DNA from: CAWDMC01 sp963803295
GTDB lineage: Bacteria; Acidobacteriota; Terriglobia; UBA7540
NCBI GenBank assembly: GCA_963803295.1
Contig: CAWDMC010000023.1
Location: forward strand, 372,001-436,000
Direction: 5' to 3'
Length of the DNA: 64,000 bases
The position numbers and the translations under genes were made by a program. The notes under the pieces were generated by a model. That model was not told where the DNA came from. It was given only the letters and a program-made list of their open reading frames with translations, and did not search any database. Of this stretch, positions 62,415 through 64,000 are shown piece after piece; position 1 is the stretch's first letter; every line of letters begins with the position of its first letter.

Positions 62415-63814
62415 GCGGCTGGCTGCGGCACGGCTTTACTTCACGCGACTTCAACCGGAGCTGCCATCGGGCCGGCGACGATCTCGACGCGTGGCGCCGG
62501 CACGCCGTCAGTTTCTTCGAGGGCTTTGCGCCCCGGGATGAGGTGGAGCAGAAGTTCGTCGAAGGCATGATCCGCTGCAGTTGGCGGCGGATGCGCTCCT
62601 GGCGGCTGTGGGCGGCGAGCGAGTTCCGGCGGATGAAGCAGCTCCTGCGGCAGGCGGCGCGCGAACGCGCGCTCAGGGATGCCGAAGCCGGCGAAGCCCG
62701 CAGGGACCGCCAAAAAGGGCCCGAGGCCAGAGAGGCAACTGCGGCTGGCGCGCTGGCCCGCGAGCTGAGCGCGGCGTTTAACCGCACGCCTTATCGCCTT
62801 TATCTGGGACGCACCGCCCGCCGGATGATCGACCTGGTGGGAGCGCTGCTCGCCTGCCGGGACGTCGAGGTGAATCACTTCAGCGTGTGGGTGGGCCCGA
62901 AATCGGGTCTCGAGGTGGCCTCGCGATTGGTGAATCTTTCGGACGATGCCCTGGATAATCCCTTCTCGCCGCAGGAAGACATGGAGGCGGAAGACGGGGC
63001 GAAGACGCGCCCAAATGGCAATCTAGAGAGGCGCGAGAGGCGCGAGAGGCCGCAGGTCAACGCGTCGCGAACGCGCAGCGAAACAGACGGCGGGAACTAT
63101 GTGCGCCTGCTGCTGCCGGTGGCGGGTGCAAGCGAGGACCCCGGCACGTTGACACTCGACGGCCAGACCAAGGCCGAGTTCGACGAGCTTCACGCCTTGC
63201 TGTTGCTGGCCTTGCCGCCGCAAACGGTGGAGGGCCATCCCGACTCCGAGCAGTTGGAGGAGCTCGGCGGGCTTGCCTACCTGCTGGCCGCGCGCTTCCA
63301 GTTGCTGCGCCAGCAAGCGCTCGAAGAGGCCAGCGAACTCGCGGCGCTGCTGGGGAGAATGCGCGACCGGCGGATCGCCTACAGCCAGGCTGGCGGTGGC
63401 GATTCGGCCGCACCGGGAGAAGAAACGGATGAGCCCGGCGCTGCCGCAGGCGATCGCCAAGATAGTGAGGCGAAGAAGTACGAGATGGACGCCTCGATGT
63501 TTCGTCCGCGGGCCGAGCGGGCGCTGCTCGAAGGGCTGGATGAGCTGCGCCAGCTCTATGCCGGGTCCACGATCAGGCTGGGCGTGGTGGATGGCGTGGC
63601 CAGCAACTTCACCGATCGCCTGGTGAATCTGCTGCGCGGTCGTTTCGGCGATCGGGAGGAATTTGCCGTGATCGCGCTCGCCCAGATGTTCACCAACTGG
63701 CACTTCGACGACGCGAGCGGCGAGATTTCGAACCTGGTGGCGCGGATGCTGGCGGGAGAAGAAGTCGAAGCGAGCGATGACGATGATGACGCCCCCAAAG
63801 CGCGAGGCCAGTAG
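62411..63814 (+). CDS. 3' part of the same uncharacterised protein
   Basis: The frame is open from 62291 and reads RHGFTSRDFNRSCHRAGDDL and DAWRRHAVSFFEGFAPRDEV before the first possible GTG start (62543). The main body is helical and rich in Arg, Ala and Glu (RLWAASEFRRMKQLLRQAAR), then LGRTARRMIDLVGALLACRD. The C-terminal half is acidic, ending in Asp repeats (SDDDDDAPKARGQ). Low-complexity RERRERPQV lies in the middle. If GTG 62543 were the start it would have 423 residues, but the upstream in-frame text suggests a single-base frameshift near 62400. Function is unknown. Confidence 0.6.
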   Translation, partial: RGGWLRHGFTSRDFNRSCHRAGDDLDAWRRHAVSFFEGFAPRDEVEQKFVEGMIRCSWRRMRSWRLWAASEFRRMKQLLRQAARERALRDAEAGEARRDRQKGPEAREATAAGALARELSAAFNRTPYRLYLGRTARRMIDLVGALLACRDVEVNHFSVWVGPKSGLEVASRLVNLSDDALDNPFSPQEDMEAEDGAKTRPNGNLERRERRERPQVNASRTRSETDGGNYVRLLLPVAGASEDPGTLTLDGQTKAEFDELHALLLLALPPQTVEGHPDSEQLEELGGLAYLLAARFQLLRQQALEEASELAALLGRMRDRRIAYSQAGGGDSAAPGEETDEPGAAAGDRQDSEAKKYEMDASMFRPRAERALLEGLDELRQLYAGSTIRLGVVDGVASNFTDRLVNLLRGRFGDREEFAVIALAQMFTNWHFDDASGEISNLVARMLAGEEVEASDDDDDAPKARGQ

Positions 63815-64000
63815 GCCGGAGTCCGTGGCGAGTGCGGTGTTGCCGGAATAGACGAGAACTGCAGAATCATTGTGCGTTGCCATTCTGCGGAGCCGCAGCG
63901 GTCCTGAGTATTGCGAAGGACGAATCTTCTTGAAACGCACCGAGCGAGATCCTTCGCTCCGCTCAGGATGACAGCGAATAAATCGGGATGACAGCAAATG
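63815..64000. repeat. Spacer with GGATGACA-type dispersed repeat
   Basis: CCTTCGCTCCGCTCAGGATG at 63953-63972 is followed by a second GGGATGACAG near 63984. Short motifs of this kind are common dispersed repeats in GC-rich soil bacterial genomes. No gene is visible up to the window end. Confidence 0.4.

Noticed and set aside
1..64000. tRNA or rRNA genes
   Set aside because: I scanned both strands by eye for T-loop and acceptor patterns and found none. A tRNA search program should confirm this.

Overview
The window looks like chromosomal DNA of a soil Acidobacteriota, probably class Terriglobia. It is GC-rich, with many GTG and TTG starts. The supporting gene content is an 890-residue MacB-like permease of the type usually paired with PadR regulators in this phylum, a 1165-residue Oar-type TonB-dependent receptor with an N-terminal carboxypeptidase-regulatory-like domain, paired GMC oxidoreductases, and many dispersed palindromic or simple repeats. 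Outer-membrane and LPS genes show a diderm cell. I saw no rRNA, tRNA, CRISPR array, prophage or plasmid gene.

Layout. 0-4 kb: the end of an unidentified gene, a membrane-anchored coiled-coil protein, and an ADOP-type permease behind a broken padR gene. 4-14 kb: glycoside metabolism (GH31, Gfo/Idh/MocA oxidoreductase, GH38-like Tat protein) surrounding an intact Pit phosphate transporter and the collapsed remnant of a tandem copy. 14-21 kb: central carbon genes (cstA, citrate synthase, a DapA-family aldolase, a 2-hydroxyacid dehydrogenase, an SDR without the catalytic tyrosine). 21-23.6 kb: two frameshifted genes (BrkB/YihY and SYLF) and a 900-bp gene-free stretch. 23.6-34.5 kb: a seven-POTRA Omp85 protein, TamB, and the large TonB receptor. 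34.6-39.7 kb: a homocysteine methyltransferase/MTHFR fusion, then xseB-ispA-dxs. 39.8-47 kb: a two-domain VOC protein, two paralogous GMC oxidoreductases with a four-cysteine Fe-S-like motif, a gluconate-2-dehydrogenase subunit-3-like Tat protein, and a 7Fe-type ferredoxin. 47-56 kb: a Crp/Fnr regulator, then the lipid A/inner-core run lpxK-waaF-rfaE1-rfaE2-waaC, an ICMT-like methyltransferase, a DUF3108 protein and an intact YihY protein. 56-64 kb: a palindromic repeat, a small HDRDDWRR-repeat secreted protein, leucine-catabolism genes (methylglutaconyl-CoA hydratase-like, HMG-CoA lyase), a truncated haemoglobin, one intact and one decayed REP-associated transposase each bracketed by REP palindromes, and a lineage-restricted gene split by a frameshift.

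Two themes recur. First, seven loci carry single-base frameshifts or stops (padR, pit copy 2, BrkB, SYLF, RAYT copy 2, a secreted protein, and the 62-kb gene). They are either real pseudogenes or assembly errors. Second, short repetitive sequence has entered coding regions: an inverted-repeat segment forms the N-terminal extension of WaaC, and loop insertions sit in HMG-CoA lyase and the neighbouring hydratase. The best leads are the Fe-S-like GMC enzymes, the seven-POTRA Omp85/TamB pair, the REP/RAYT units and the 117-bp palindromic element. I found no single clearly new multi-gene system.
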